A stretch of DNA of 64,000 bases from Tulasnella sp. 424 (lineage: Eukaryota > Basidiomycota > Agaricomycetes > Cantharellales > Tulasnellaceae). This document shows positions 62,638-64,000 of the stretch, one piece after another. Position numbers and translations under genes: made by a program. The first letter of the stretch is position 1. Each line of letters starts with the position of its first letter. The DNA is taken from NCBI GenBank assembly GCA_019633425.1, contig WSUB01000011.1:413337-477336 (forward strand). The letters are read 5' to 3'. The notes beneath the pieces are model-generated. The model was not told the DNA's origin. It worked only from the letters and a program-made list of their open reading frames with translations, and ran no database searches.

Positions 62638-64000
62638 CTAGTAATAATCTTCCCAAATGCTGTGTGCTGGGGTTCTATGAAGGGATATTTTTAGTACCAA
62701 GCTGCGCATGAAGACCACAATCGTAACCCACTTCTTTTGCACTCCCTACAGGATAAGCAGTTTAGTCCAAGTGTTTGGCGGATGGCAAGCTCGCTCACTT
62801 TCTCATCCCATTTAACCTGGCACTTGATCTCGACGGTCCCGAGAGTAATGACGACTTCCCAGCCCGCACTCCAATAACGACCATGCTTCCCCTTCCGGCG
62901 TGTCATTGCCGCAGCAGGCATTTCGCACTCGAACCACCCTATAGATTCGAACTCAGAAGCTTAGAGAACGATTAATTAGCAAAGAACCAGAGTTGAAGGA
63001 GTGGTGGCGTCCATACGATCCATGTCCACAAAGGTTATATCGTCCTGAGAACCGCTGTATCGGACAAGGGATTGCTCCCAACTGTAGAATTCGGGAGCTC
63101 GGTACGCCCCGCTCCGTACCCTCATCCTATACACGCTATCCACTTTAACTTGCTCTCCCTGTCTCTAATTCATGAGATTACTTCTCAGAACGCCGTCAAG
63201 CACACGTACCTTTTTTACTAGCGGGCAAAATCCTCCAGGGATAACGACCTCACCCGAGACAGGGTCCGTCTGGAGGTTGTGGAACCGCTTCACATGCTCA
63301 AGATTGGAGGGGTCGTAGTTGATGCGTAGGGCGAGCCCGTATGTAAAACGCGTGGTGCGTTCAGCTACATAGCGATCCAAATAAAAGCCTACACCTCCAT
63401 GGGCAACCGCCTTGGCTCTCCAGCAATCGGATGCCCTAAGCCTTTTGTCGTCACCAGCCCTATTTCGAGAACTTACGTATTGGTATCTGCTCTCTTCACG
63501 ATTACTCCTGTGTTCTTCAAGCGGCGATTCGTCTCACTGAGAACCCAGGGGCTTGCTGCAAAGCCACCAACAAGGAATACATGCTGAGATCCGTGACAAA
63601 GACTAGGATAAGCTCGGAGTCTTTGCCGCAATTACAGCCAAGGACTCGTACCGTATTCTTTTGTCCGTCCGCGTGTTTCTTGATAGACTCAACAATGGCT
63701 TTGATGGAGGGCTCAAAGGCCTGTACGACTTCGTTTCTGCGGGCTCGAGATATAAACGAACGTCGACTCCGCTTGCGGTCAGGCTCTGCTTACCGCTGAA
63801 CTTCGAGGTTCCCGAACTCGATTTTACAGAGGTCGTTTTCATCTTCGTAGTTATCTCTTCGACCTCCGATTCGTACATACAGCGCTTCGTCATCCTCTTC
63901 GTGAAAGATACACTTGGTCTCTTCATCAAACTCTTCACGTAAGACCTCCATGTAATCTGCATCCCCGTACGGTGTTTCTTGGAGTCTCACTATGTAGTTT
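62638..64000 (-). CDS. HSPA12-like Hsp70-family ATPase, copy 2 (N-terminus outside window)
   Basis: Paralogue of the gene at 57985-60511, cut by the window end. Seen from the N-terminal side: ETPYGDADYMEVLREEFDEE, YVRIGGRRDNYEDENDLCKI, EFGNLEVQR, then the conserved helical part, YLDRYVAERTTRFTYGLALR, NYDPSNLEHVKRFHNLQTDP, a strand-rich C-terminal part with MTRRKGKHGRYWSAGWEVVI and LGTVEIKCQVKWDEKV, and the last exon ending TPAHSIWEDYY at 62638. Exon order and the tiny last exon match copy 1, so the two arose by duplication. The N-terminal nucleotide motifs lie beyond 64000 and cannot be checked. No frameshift is evident in the part that can be seen. Confidence 0.85.

Overview
The window is nuclear DNA of a filamentous basidiomycete, most likely an Agaricomycete. 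The signs are: dense protein genes cut by many 42-70 nt GT-AG introns, head-to-head gene pairs about 200-370 bp apart, and families expanded in mushroom-forming fungi (F-box proteins, FHA kinases, TKL kinases with TPR tails, HSPA12-like Hsp70 ATPases). I saw no rRNA, tRNA, CRISPR or prokaryotic features. Exon edges were placed by eye from GT/AG sites and protein-family conservation, so single junctions may be off by a few bases.

Layout. 1-4600: three degenerate tandem units of a repeat that also occurs inverted near 34-35 kb; each full copy keeps two GT-AG introns of nearly constant length but no conserved ORF. 4.98-9.1 kb: an FHA-domain protein kinase and an F-box protein. 9.7-33.3 kb is a housekeeping block: SDHA (9.7-12.4), a TBC-domain Rab GAP (12.8-15.4), the Mot1/BTAF1 ATPase (15.7-22.5), an F-box-like gene with an in-frame stop (22.9-24.3), Spc24 (24.7-25.5), Tma20/MCTS1 (25.7-26.4), exportin-1/CRM1 (26.6-31.2) and an Atg38/NRBF2-like MIT coiled-coil protein (31.5-33.3).

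33.2-42.3 kb is an accessory island. It is bracketed by an imperfect direct duplication of the junction between the Atg38-like gene and an ERI1-like exonuclease gene. Inside lie the inverted repeat copy, a fragment of it, a broken kinase copy, a purine-rich gene-poor stretch and an apparently functional kinase-TPR gene (38.6-41.1).

42.2-57.2 kb is housekeeping again: the DEDDh exonuclease, Cms1, Ubc6/UBE2J with a 12-nt microexon, mitochondrial ribosomal protein Mrp10, APC5, SF3A1/Prp21 and a small membrane protein. 58.0-64.0 kb holds two paralogous HSPA12-like ATPase genes (the second cut by the window edge) on either side of an unrecognised coiled-coil gene.

Functionally the core genes serve respiration (SDHA), transcription (Mot1), splicing (SF3A1), translation and ribosome assembly (Tma20, Cms1, Mrp10), nuclear export (CRM1), mitosis (Spc24, APC5), ER-associated degradation (Ubc6) and membrane traffic/autophagy (TBC GAP, Atg38-like). 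They are not a pathway cluster. The accessory genes look like signalling and ubiquitin-adaptor families with fast turnover.
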